Part shown: positions 1 through 5,949 of the stretch, in pieces
Numbering within the stretch: the stretch's first letter is position 1
How the letters are laid out: each line of letters starts with the position of its first letter
From: Gammaproteobacteria bacterium
Lineage (GTDB): Bacteria > Pseudomonadota > Gammaproteobacteria > SZUA-229
Length of the DNA stretch: 6,171 bases
Assembly: GCA_023136715.1 (NCBI GenBank)
Contig: JAGLQT010000003.1
Span: 1 to 6,171 of the forward strand
Direction of reading: 5' to 3'
Made by a program: the position numbers and the translations under genes
The notes under the pieces: model-generated
The model's database searches: none
What the model was told of the DNA's origin: nothing
Seen by the model: the letters and a program-made list of their open reading frames with translations, nothing else

Positions 1-668
1 CCGGTAATCGCGCCCATGATGCCTTCGTCTTCAACTGCGCTCAGCGCTTTGATGTCGTCCATATTAGTAATACCACCAGAAGCGATCACAGGAATATTAA
101 CTGCCTGCGCCAGTTTTACTGTGGCTTCAACATTGACGCCCTGCATCATGCCATCGCGCGAAATGTCGGTGTAAACAATAGCTTCAACACCGTCCTGCTC
201 AAAACGCTGCGCCATGTCGATGACATCGTGCTTGGATAATTTTGACCAGCCATCAACCGCCACTTTACCGTCTTTGGCGTCCAGGCCAACAATAATATGG
301 GTAGGGAATTCCGCGCAGACTTCACTGATAAAGTGTGGCTCGTTAACCGCCTTGGTGCCGATAATCACGTAACGCACGCCAGCATCAAGGTAAGCAGCGA
401 TAGTGTCATCGTCGCGGATACCACCACCAATCTGGATATCAATCTCTGGATAAGCGCTAGCGATATCGTGAATTACACCGGCATTCTTCGGTTTGCCGGC
501 AAAGGCACCGTCGAGATCAACCAGATGCAAACGTTTAGTGCCTGCTTCTACCCAACGCCCCGCCATGGCAACAGGGTCATCGGAAAAAACCGTGCTGTCT
601 TCCATTTTGCCCTGACGCAAACGTACACATTGGCCATCTTTTAAATCAATCGCGGGGATCAGTAACAT
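1..668 (-). CDS. hisA: HisA, phosphoribosylformimino-5-aminoimidazole carboxamide ribotide isomerase (3' end cut by window)
   Basis: HisA catalyses the fourth step of histidine synthesis, the Amadori-type isomerisation of ProFAR to PRFAR, in the cytoplasm. The frame opens with ATG at 668 and stays open to base 1, giving 222 whole codons plus two bases. The family is usually about 245 residues, so roughly the last 20 to 25 are missing. The protein is a (beta/alpha)8 barrel. It shows the N-terminal MLLIPAIDL strand with catalytic Asp8, the DLDGAF turn (51-56), the phosphate-binding GGGIR (81-85), the second catalytic Asp130 in VGLDAKDG, YTDISRDG (166-173) with the conserved Thr167, and ASGGI (196-200). 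It follows hisH by 24 bp with only a weak Shine-Dalgarno sequence (AAAAGG, 12 nt upstream), so translation may depend partly on coupling to hisH. In gammaproteobacteria hisF usually comes next, which would lie just outside the window. Confidence 0.97.
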   Translation of the reverse strand, partial: MLLIPAIDLKDGQCVRLRQGKMEDSTVFSDDPVAMAGRWVEAGTKRLHLVDLDGAFAGKPKNAGVIHDIASAYPEIDIQIGGGIRDDDTIAAYLDAGVRYVIIGTKAVNEPHFISEVCAEFPTHIIVGLDAKDGKVAVDGWSKLSKHDVIDMAQRFEQDGVEAIVYTDISRDGMMQGVNVEATVKLAQAVNIPVIASGGITNMDDIKALSAVEDEGIMGAIT

Positions 669-692
669 GAGCTTTTTATACCTTTTGTAAAT

Positions 693-1364
693 CTACTTTA
701 TTAATCCAGTGAACCAGTTCCACTGGGTGAAATTTTCTAACAGCTGCAAACCGTCGGCAGCGCTTTTCTCTGGATGAAATTGTGCGGCAAAAACATTATC
801 TCTCGCTATCGCTGAGACAAAATCAATGCCGAAGTCGGTAGTACTGGCCACCAGCGCCTCATCTTTCGGAGAGACATAATAACTGTGTACGAAATAAAAG
901 CGGCTATCCTGCTCGATACCATCCCACAAAGGATGGCTTTGAGTCTGGTGTACGCGGTTCCAGCCCATGTGAGGAATTTTAAGCAAGGCTTCTTTCTGGT
1001 CTATTTTATTCTCCGCAAAGGCGGTGCCAAAAAAACGTACTTCGCCATCATATAGCCCCATGCAATCGACGCCGTCATTCTCTTTACTATGAGCCAACAA
1101 AACCTGCATGCCCATGCAAATACCCAAAAAAGGTTTTTCTCTGGCGGCTTTTAATACCGGCTCGATAAGACCACGCTGCTTTAGTTCCAGCATACAATCA
1201 CGCGCCGCACCCTGACCGGGAAAGACGATATGATCAGCGGCGGCAATTTCAGCCGGATCAGAAGTCACTTTGACCTTCTGACCCGAACTAGCTACGTGCT
1301 CCAAAGCTTTTGATACGGAACGCAGGTTACCCATGCCGTAATCGACAACAGCTATCAACGACAT
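693..1364 (-). CDS. hisH: HisH, glutamine amidotransferase subunit of imidazole glycerol phosphate synthase
   Basis: HisH hydrolyses glutamine and channels ammonia to HisF. The pair makes imidazole glycerol phosphate and AICAR from PRFAR, linking histidine and purine synthesis. The 223-residue product is a class I (triad) amidotransferase. It shows the N-terminal VVDYGMGNLRS (6-16), the oxyanion-strand motif FPGQGA (48-53), the nucleophile elbow GICMGMQ with Cys83, and the AAQFHPEKS segment with catalytic His197 and Glu199. It is slightly longer than the usual 200 to 215 residues because of a short C-terminal tail after the NFTQW region. ATG at 1364 lies 5 bp after the hisB stop. An AAGGGAG sequence sits 13 nt upstream inside the end of hisB, a long spacing that suggests coupling. 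The stop is TAG. Confidence 0.97.
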   Translation of the reverse strand: MSLIAVVDYGMGNLRSVSKALEHVASSGQKVKVTSDPAEIAAADHIVFPGQGAARDCMLELKQRGLIEPVLKAAREKPFLGICMGMQVLLAHSKENDGVDCMGLYDGEVRFFGTAFAENKIDQKEALLKIPHMGWNRVHQTQSHPLWDGIEQDSRFYFVHSYYVSPKDEALVASTTDFGIDFVSAIARDNVFAAQFHPEKSAADGLQLLENFTQWNWFTGLIK

Positions 1365-1369
1365 TGGCT

Positions 1370-1963
1370 TTATAACGCTCCCTTGGTGCTCGGCATAATA
1401 CCTTTCATACGAGGATCGAAAGCCAGCGCCATACGCACAGCACGGCCAAATGCTTTGAACACGGTCTCTGCGATGTGATGCGAATTGTCGCCACTGATAT
1501 TATCAATGTGCAAACTCACACCAGCGTGATTAACAAAGCCCTGAAAGAACTCGTGCAATAGATCAGTTTCAAAATCACCAATACTGGCACGCGGATATTT
1601 AACCCTGTGCTCAAGACCGGGACGACCTGAAAAATCGATAACCACTCGCGATAAAGCCTCATCCAGCGGCACATAAGCGTGACCGTATCGCACGATACCT
1701 TTTTTATCGCCCACAGCCTTGTTAATAGCCTGACCCAGAGTAATGCCGATGTCTTCAACCGTGTGATGCGCATCGATTTCCAGGTCACCTTTTGCTTCAA
1801 TTACCAGATCAATCAAACCATGGCGCGCGACCTGATCGAGCATGTGCTCAAGAAAAGGTACACCTGTGTTCAATTTACAAACGCCGGTACCGTCAAGATT
1901 CACCTGAACCTTGATCTGGGTTTCCAGCGTATTTCGCTCTACACTTGCCTGACGATCTGTCAT
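1370..1963 (-). CDS. hisB: HisB, monofunctional imidazoleglycerol-phosphate dehydratase
   Basis: This enzyme dehydrates imidazole glycerol phosphate to imidazole acetol phosphate, the sixth step of histidine synthesis. The 197-residue product covers only the dehydratase domain. The histidinol-phosphatase domain fused to it in E. coli is absent, so that activity must be encoded elsewhere. The two Mn2+-binding repeats are visible as DAHHTVED (His66, His67, Glu70) and SHHIAE (His162, His163, Glu166). Also present are the FLEHM segment (38-42, with Glu39 and His40), RHG (47-49) and the characteristic C-terminus PSTKGAL. ATG at 1963 has a good ribosome site, GGAG at 1970-1973, six bases away. The gene lies 31 bp after dtd and 5 bp before hisH, so it belongs to one dtd-hisBHA transcription unit. 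Confidence 0.97.
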   Translation of the reverse strand: MTDRQASVERNTLETQIKVQVNLDGTGVCKLNTGVPFLEHMLDQVARHGLIDLVIEAKGDLEIDAHHTVEDIGITLGQAINKAVGDKKGIVRYGHAYVPLDEALSRVVIDFSGRPGLEHRVKYPRASIGDFETDLLHEFFQGFVNHAGVSLHIDNISGDNSHHIAETVFKAFGRAVRMALAFDPRMKGIMPSTKGAL

Positions 1964-1976
1964 TTATTTCTCCAAT

Positions 1977-1990
1977 CGAGCAATTGCTCG
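1977..1990. repeat. 14-bp perfect palindrome between dtd and hisB
   Basis: The sequence CGAGCAATTGCTCG equals its own reverse complement. It lies in the 31-bp dtd-hisB gap, three bases upstream of the hisB Shine-Dalgarno sequence. As RNA it could fold into a 5-bp stem with an AAUU loop next to the ribosome site. As DNA it could be a dimeric protein site. There is no following T-run, so it is not an intrinsic terminator. Its function is unknown and chance is possible. Confidence 0.5.
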
Positions 1991-1994
1991 TCGT

Positions 1995-2432
1995 TTATAC
2001 CTGCAACCAAAAGGTCACAGGACCATCATTAATCAGCTCAACCGCCATGTCAGCACCAAACCTTCCTGTCTGCACCTGCGGCTGTTGCTGGCTCATTATA
2101 TCAACAACTGCGGCAAATAAATCAGCTCCTTGCTCCGATGGTGCGGCTGATGAAAAACTGGGGCGTTTGCCCTTACCGGTATCTGCCGCCAGCGTGAATT
2201 GCGGCACTAATAATACTTCTCCTGCAATATCTAGCACACTCTGGTTCATCTTGCCGTCATCATCAGCAAAAACACGGTATTCCAGCAACTTCTTTACCAA
2301 CCGCTCAGCCTGCTCGCAGCTATCGCTCTTTTCCACACCCACCAGCACCATTAAGCCCGTACCGATTTTTGCAATACACTCACCCTCCACCGTCACCGAT
2401 GCGTGGCTAACGCGCTGCAGCAAGCCAATCAT
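1995..2432 (-). CDS. dtd: Dtd, D-aminoacyl-tRNA deacylase
   Basis: Dtd hydrolyses the ester bond of D-aminoacyl-tRNAs (and Gly-tRNA(Ala)), keeping D-amino acids out of protein synthesis. It is a cytoplasmic homodimer. The product is 145 residues, the same length as E. coli Dtd. It shows the N-terminal MIGLLQRVSHASVTV (1-15), the active-site region around QFTLAADT (78-85, with Thr80), KRPSF (89-93) and the C-terminal Gly-cisPro motif NDGPVT (135-140) followed by FWLQV. The residue before QFTL is Pro77, where E. coli has Ser in SQFTL. A GTG six bases upstream (2438) is in frame. ATG at 2432 is preferred because GGGAG lies eight bases from it but only two from the GTG, and because known Dtd proteins begin at this Met. 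It appears to be the first gene of the histidine operon here. Confidence 0.96.
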   Translation of the reverse strand: MIGLLQRVSHASVTVEGECIAKIGTGLMVLVGVEKSDSCEQAERLVKKLLEYRVFADDDGKMNQSVLDIAGEVLLVPQFTLAADTGKGKRPSFSSAAPSEQGADLFAAVVDIMSQQQPQVQTGRFGADMAVELINDGPVTFWLQV

Positions 2433-2440
2433 GTACACTT

Positions 2441-2445
2441 CTCCC
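2441..2445 (-). promoter_or_regulatory. Ribosome binding site of dtd
   Basis: On the minus strand this reads GGGAG within AAAAGGGAGAA, eight bases before ATG at 2432. The spacing decides the start codon against the in-frame GTG at 2438, which would be only two bases away. Confidence 0.75.
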
Positions 2446-2470
2446 TTTTAAACGACCACAACATATTACC

Positions 2471-2490
2471 ATGTAGGAATAATCCTACAT
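2471..2490. promoter_or_regulatory. Palindromic GacA/UvrY/LetA-type box upstream of the small RNA
   Basis: The core TGTAGG-AATAAT-CCTACA (2472-2489) is an inverted repeat. With flanking bases the arms are ATGTAGGA and TCCTACAT, 8 bp each around ATAA. It has the layout of the known GacA box TGTAAG-N6-CTTACA. The single change in each half-site (A to G, T to C) is symmetric, as expected if a dimeric LuxR-type response regulator binds it. Its centre lies about 65 bp before the predicted RNA start, a usual place for an activator. It also lies about 50 bp upstream of the dtd start codon, so it could affect the divergent dtd-his unit. Identification rests on similarity to the consensus and on the GGA-rich RNA next to it. 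Confidence 0.8.
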
Positions 2491-2510
2491 CACGCAGCCC
2501 AATCCACTGA

Positions 2511-2539
2511 TAGCATGAAATCATGCATACACCCATAAT
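2511..2539 (+). promoter_or_regulatory. Predicted promoter of the CsrB/Rsm-like RNA
   Basis: CATAAT at 2534-2539 matches five of six bases of the sigma70 -10 consensus and would place the start near 2545-2547, just before the first AGGGA. At 17 bp spacing the -35 position reads TAGCAT (2511-2516), a poor match, as is common for promoters that need an activator. The inverted repeat GCATGA-AA-TCATGC (2513-2526) overlaps this -35 region. The start site is inferred, not shown. Confidence 0.5.
2513..2526. repeat. Inverted repeat over the -35 region
   Basis: GCATGA and TCATGC form perfect 6-bp arms separated by AA. The repeat lies between the GacA-like box and the -10 element, upstream of the predicted RNA start, so it is more likely a DNA-level element than an RNA hairpin. 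It may be a second regulator's site, or chance. Confidence 0.4.
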
Positions 2540-2545
2540 CCACAC

Positions 2546-2735
2546 AGGGACAAAGGGAATGAGTCAACAAAGGACATAGGGATATAACGTAGCATATGTA
2601 TAGATCAAGGATAGGGATAAAGGACTAATCTAGATTTAAAGGAAGAACCCCAAGGAAAGAAACGGACTGCTATAGCGCGAGACTCACCACCAATCAAGGA
2701 AGGTCCTGGACCCCGGTTTTTACCGGGGTCTTTTT
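2546..2735 (+). ncRNA. CsrB/RsmY/RsmZ-type small RNA that sequesters CsrA/RsmA
   Basis: RNAs of this family carry many GGA motifs that bind and titrate the translational repressor CsrA (RsmA), and they are switched on by GacS/GacA-type two-component systems. Here 12 GGA triplets start at 2548, 2556, 2572, 2580, 2609, 2615, 2622, 2641, 2654, 2664, 2698 and 2708. All but the last sit in ANGGA, the core of the CsrA site. About 2.6 GGA would be expected in this length of random sequence. The opening CAGGGACAAAGGGAA resembles the repeats of Pseudomonas RsmZ as I recall them. A GacA-like box and a -10 lie upstream, and an intrinsic terminator ends the gene. Predicted length is about 190 nt, between RsmY/Z (about 120) and CsrC/CsrB (about 245 to 370). 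TAGAT (2601-2605) can pair with ATCTA (2628-2632), leaving three GGA motifs in the loop. TGAGTC (2560-2565) can pair with GACTCA (2681-2686). The exact family member and the 5' end are uncertain. Confidence 0.88.
2709..2735 (+). terminator. Intrinsic terminator of the small RNA
   Basis: GACCCCGGT (2709-2717) pairs perfectly with ACCGGGGTC (2722-2730), a 9-bp GC-rich stem with a TTTT loop, followed at once by TTTTTATTT on the plus strand. The T-run shows it acts rightward. Read leftward, the hairpin is followed by CAGGACC with no T-run, so it is not a canonical terminator for ttcA, although the T-tract overlaps the ttcA stop codon (2734-2736). Confidence 0.93.
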
Positions 2736-3555
2736 ATTTCTGCTGAAAATCCTCCAGTCCTGAAAAATCAAATAATCCGGTATCAGCCAAATGCGACGGT
2801 TTAACGTTCGCCAAACTGCGCATAATAATATCGCTTCTCCCAGGGTATTCAGTCTCCCAATCTTTAATCATCGATTTGACTACTTTACGCTGCATGTTTT
2901 CCTGCGAACCACATAAGTTACAGGGAATAATCGGAAACTGTTTCATATCCGCATAAAACTCAATATCACTTTCTTTGCACAAAGCCAGTGGCCTAATAAC
3001 CATGTGCTTTTTATCGTCACTCAATAACTTAGGCGGCATTGATTTCAGCTGGCCATTGAAAAACATATTCAGAAATAGCGTTTCCACCATGTCATCGCGA
3101 TGGTGGCCCAGTGCTATTTTAGTCGCACCTATTTCATCTGCGAAATTGTACAAAATACCGCGGCGCAGGCGCGAGCATAAACCACAAGTAGTTTTACCAT
3201 CGGGCACTTTTTCTTTGACGATGCTGTAGGTATCTTGCTCGATAATATGAAACTCAACACCCAGCTCGCGTAAATAATCAGGAAGAATATGCTCGGGAAA
3301 CCCTGGCTGCTTCTGATCGAGATTAACCGCAATAAGTTCGAAATCAATCGGTGCTTTTTTCTGTAACTCCAGCAATATATCGAGCATGGTGTAACTGTCC
3401 TTTCCGCCGGACAGGCAAACCATCACACGATCGCCCTGATCGATCATGCCATACTGGACAATCGCTTCACCGATATTGTGACGCAAACGTTTTTTCAGAC
3501 GTTTCATATCCGCCTTCATCACCGGAGGTTCTATATTGATAACATGATCATTCAT
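2734..3555 (-). CDS. ttcA: TtcA, tRNA 2-thiocytidine(32) synthetase
   Basis: TtcA is an Fe-S-dependent ATP pyrophosphatase-fold enzyme that thiolates cytidine 32 in the anticodon loop of certain tRNAs. The product is 273 residues. It shows the PP-loop CLSGGKDS (47-54), NLDQKQPGFPEH (78-89), the first cysteine pair TTCGLCSRLRRGILY (Cys124, Cys127), ALGHHRDD (148-155) and the second pair IPCNLCGSQ (Cys212, Cys215). These cysteines supply the cluster ligands. E. coli TtcA is about 311 residues. This one ends shortly after the LFDF segment and lacks the longer C-terminal tail. ATG at 3555 is chosen because it overlaps the acyltransferase stop by 8 nt (ATGAATGA), has a GGTGAG 10 nt upstream, and gives the usual N-terminus. 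The in-frame ATG at 3630 would add 25 unrelated residues read from inside the upstream gene. Confidence 0.95.
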   Translation of the reverse strand: MNDHVINIEPPVMKADMKRLKKRLRHNIGEAIVQYGMIDQGDRVMVCLSGGKDSYTMLDILLELQKKAPIDFELIAVNLDQKQPGFPEHILPDYLRELGVEFHIIEQDTYSIVKEKVPDGKTTCGLCSRLRRGILYNFADEIGATKIALGHHRDDMVETLFLNMFFNGQLKSMPPKLLSDDKKHMVIRPLALCKESDIEFYADMKQFPIIPCNLCGSQENMQRKVVKSMIKDWETEYPGRSDIIMRSLANVKPSHLADTGLFDFSGLEDFQQK

Positions 3556-4489
3556 ACAGCGACTTCTCACCCGGGGGACGTGTTTGAAATAACCTGAAAG
3601 ACCAGAAATATTGTGAAGGACATACTGCAATCGTTTTTTCTATTGCCTGGTTCATCGCGAGTGCATCACCCATATCATCACCCGTCATATTTTCAACGGG
3701 TGGTAACAACGTGGTTTTATATTTTTTTAACTGCCTGTCATAACAACAAATACAAGGCAATACAGTCGCTTTACAGGATTTGGTCAGACGCCCCAGCACA
3801 GGTATCGTTGCTTTTTGCACACCAAACAGCGGTACAAAAATAGAACGATCACTACCCAGATCCTCATCGGCTAAATACACTAGCGGATCACCTGTTCTAG
3901 TTGCACGTATAATTGGACGCAAACCATCTTCCCGAGGAAAAATTGTACCGCCATAACGTACTCGTCGATTTGCCAGCAACCAGTCAAACACCGGATTACG
4001 CATTGACTTATAGGGACCATTAGCACCGTAACGCATGGAAATCGAGGCAATGGCCACATCTAAACCAACGCTATGTGACAACAAAATAATAATGTTGCGA
4101 TCTTGCTTAAGGCATTGCTCAATTTGTTCAAAACCTTCTACCAGTATCATCCGACGCAACATGAACTCAGGATAAAACCACAATCTTGCGTAATACAGCA
4201 TGGCGCGGACTTGCTCGATAAAATGCGCCTGTAGCATTGCATCGATTTCCTTTTCATCTTTATTGGGGTAGCAAAGTTTCAGGTTGACCCTGGCAATGTG
4301 GTAACGCTTTTTATTTTTAGCTGCACCATACACACCGAGAACACGACTCAAAAAAGAGGTCACAAATTGTGGCAGCCAGGCGAGAATAAATAAAAAAATG
4401 AGACCCAGCCATGTAAGCCAATAGCGCGGACGCAATAAAGACAGGCCAAACGCAGGTATGTTGCTTTGAATAGAATGAGCGGCCGACAT
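3548..4489 (-). CDS. LpxL/LpxM-family late lipid A acyltransferase
   Basis: Proteins of this family transfer a secondary acyl chain to lipid A precursors at the inner face of the cytoplasmic membrane. The product is 313 residues, the usual length. A hydrophobic anchor lies at about 23-42. RYHIARVNLKLCYPN (62-76) is the typical early motif. The catalytic HX4D is His139-SVGL-Asp144. ADEDLGSDRSIFVPLFG (207-223) and KATIPVLGRL (226-235) correspond to the conserved central block, and FRLFQTRPPGE (298-308) closes the domain. The ADEDLG and KATIPVLGRL segments look more like LpxM than LpxL, but the acyl donor and position cannot be assigned from sequence, so no symbol is given. ATG at 4489 follows the trkH stop by one base. 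The frame is open to an ATG at 4618, but that extension is cysteine-rich and reads antigenically random sequence inside trkH. The gene overlaps ttcA by 8 nt. Confidence 0.9.
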   Translation of the reverse strand: MSAAHSIQSNIPAFGLSLLRPRYWLTWLGLIFLFILAWLPQFVTSFLSRVLGVYGAAKNKKRYHIARVNLKLCYPNKDEKEIDAMLQAHFIEQVRAMLYYARLWFYPEFMLRRMILVEGFEQIEQCLKQDRNIIILLSHSVGLDVAIASISMRYGANGPYKSMRNPVFDWLLANRRVRYGGTIFPREDGLRPIIRATRTGDPLVYLADEDLGSDRSIFVPLFGVQKATIPVLGRLTKSCKATVLPCICCYDRQLKKYKTTLLPPVENMTGDDMGDALAMNQAIEKTIAVCPSQYFWSFRLFQTRPPGEKSLYE

Positions 4490-4490
4490 A

Positions 4491-5942
4491 TTACTTTCGC
4501 CAGAACGCTGGCATAAATAAAACCAGCAAGGTAAAGATTTCAAGACGTCCCAGCAACATAGAGAAACACAATACCCATTTATCAAACGCACCAAGGCTGG
4601 CATAGTTGGCGCTGACATCTCCCAGACCGGGGCCTAAATTATTAATGGTTGCCGCTACCGCAGAGAAAGCGGTGATCTGATCATTGCCCGTTAACATCAG
4701 CAATAACATCATCACTACAAAGACCGCCACGTAAGCAGCAAAGAAACCCCAGACTGCATTAATTACTCGATCAGATACCGGTTGCCGTCCCAGTTTCACT
4801 ACCACCTGAGCATTCGGGTGAATTAAACGCATCATTTCTCGCTGGCCCTGTTTGAAAAGCAGCAAAACTCGAATCACTTTCATACCACCTCCGGTTGAGC
4901 CTGCACAACCACCGATAAAACTGGCAAACAAAAGCATCACCGGAACGAACACCGGCCACAAGGAAAACTGACTCAGTGTAAAACCAGAAGTAGTCGCAAT
5001 CGATACGGCATGAAATACGCCCTGGCGTACGGCCTGCCCAAACTCAGGTATGACTGAATTAATATAAAGATAAGAGACGCTCAACACAGAAATAACAATA
5101 AGCCCAGCCGCGTACATTTTGAATTCTGAGTCGCGCAAATAATTGATCAAATTAAAATTCCGTACAACGGTGAAATGCAAAGCAAAATTAATACCGCCCA
5201 GGAACATAAAAAGAATCGCGACGAACTCTATCCAGGAGTTATTGAAATAGCCAAGACTGGCATCATGCGTTGAAAAACCACCGATTGAAACGGTAGAAAA
5301 ACTATGTCCAATCGCATCGAACATCGACATGCCAGCCAGCCAGTAACCGACAAAACAGGCCATGGTTAAACCCAGATAAATAAACCAGAGTGCTTTTGCT
5401 GTCTCGGCAATACGTGGTGTTAACTTATTATCTTTGACCGGACCAGGTGTTTCTGCGCGATACAATTGCATGCCACCGATACCCAGCATTGGCATGATTG
5501 CCACTGCCAGTACGATGATACCCATGCCACCCAACCATTGCAGTTCCTGTCGGTAAAAAAGAATACTGTGCGGCAAACTGTCCAAGCCGGATAAAACCGT
5601 CGCACCCGTGGTGGTTAAGCCCGAAATAGATTCGAATACCGCATCGCTAAAATCGATAGCCAAGGATTCGTAAAGCACAAATGGTAAAGCACCGGCAATA
5701 CCCAATACCAGCCAGAACAAAACTACCACCATAAAACCATCGCGTAACCTTAAATCACCACGTTGATTTCTAACTGGAATAAAAAGCAAAAAACCGACCA
5801 CGAATAACAGCAGAAAACTGAAATAGAAAGCACGGCCAGCATCTTCCTGATAGAGCAGATCAATAATCACAGGCGGCAACAATGTTGCACTAAACAACAT
5901 CAGTAGCAGACCAATCAAACGCTGAATAACGGCAATATGCAT
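4491..5942 (-). CDS. trkH: TrkH, potassium channel subunit of the Trk uptake system
   Basis: TrkH is the inner-membrane, K+-conducting subunit of the Trk system, gated by the NAD/ATP-binding TrkA ring. The product is 483 residues, the same length as E. coli TrkH. It has the fourfold M1-P-M2 layout. The four filter loops are visible as TTTGAT (110-115), SIGGFSTHD (219-227), TTSGFT (317-322) and NNLGPG (434-439). Other family motifs are LFYRQELQWLGGMGIIVLA (128-146), GGMQLYRAETPGP (156-168) and FIGGCAGSTGGGMKVIR (342-358). ATG at 5942 lies 7 nt after the trkA stop and gives the usual N-terminus MHIAVIQR. No clear Shine-Dalgarno sequence precedes it, so translation probably depends on coupling to trkA. 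Adjacency to trkA supports the assignment. Confidence 0.98.
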   Translation of the reverse strand: MHIAVIQRLIGLLLMLFSATLLPPVIIDLLYQEDAGRAFYFSFLLLFVVGFLLFIPVRNQRGDLRLRDGFMVVVLFWLVLGIAGALPFVLYESLAIDFSDAVFESISGLTTTGATVLSGLDSLPHSILFYRQELQWLGGMGIIVLAVAIMPMLGIGGMQLYRAETPGPVKDNKLTPRIAETAKALWFIYLGLTMACFVGYWLAGMSMFDAIGHSFSTVSIGGFSTHDASLGYFNNSWIEFVAILFMFLGGINFALHFTVVRNFNLINYLRDSEFKMYAAGLIVISVLSVSYLYINSVIPEFGQAVRQGVFHAVSIATTSGFTLSQFSLWPVFVPVMLLFASFIGGCAGSTGGGMKVIRVLLLFKQGQREMMRLIHPNAQVVVKLGRQPVSDRVINAVWGFFAAYVAVFVVMMLLLMLTGNDQITAFSAVAATINNLGPGLGDVSANYASLGAFDKWVLCFSMLLGRLEIFTLLVLFMPAFWRK

Positions 5943-5949
5943 AATGCTT

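Noticed and set aside
297..644. Open frame of 115 codons on the plus strand
   Set aside because: It lies wholly antisense to hisA, which is unmistakable in the other strand. The translation has no recognisable domain.
1945..2451. Open frame of 168 codons on the plus strand
   Set aside because: It is antisense to dtd and the start of hisB, with low-complexity Ser/Thr/Cys-rich translation typical of a shadow frame.
2463..2468. TAATAT on the minus strand as the -10 of dtd
   Set aside because: Spacing to dtd is plausible, but no acceptable -35 is found (GATGTA or similar), so it is not listed as a feature.
2433..2733. Histidine leader peptide and attenuator ahead of dtd-his
   Set aside because: No run of His codons and no hairpin followed by a T-run on the minus strand. 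The strong hairpin at 2709-2730 is oriented for plus-strand termination.
2433..2733. Riboswitch or CRISPR array
   Set aside because: No regularly spaced repeats and no recognised aptamer core. The GGA motifs with the box and terminator explain the region better.
3556..3630. Longer TtcA start at 3630
   Set aside because: It adds 25 residues unlike any TtcA N-terminus and lies deep within the acyltransferase gene. The ATG at 3555 in an ATGAATGA overlap fits better.
4490..4618. Longer acyltransferase start at 4618
   Set aside because: The 43 extra residues are read out of frame from inside trkH and do not resemble the family. ATG at 4489 gives the usual length and a 1-nt gap.
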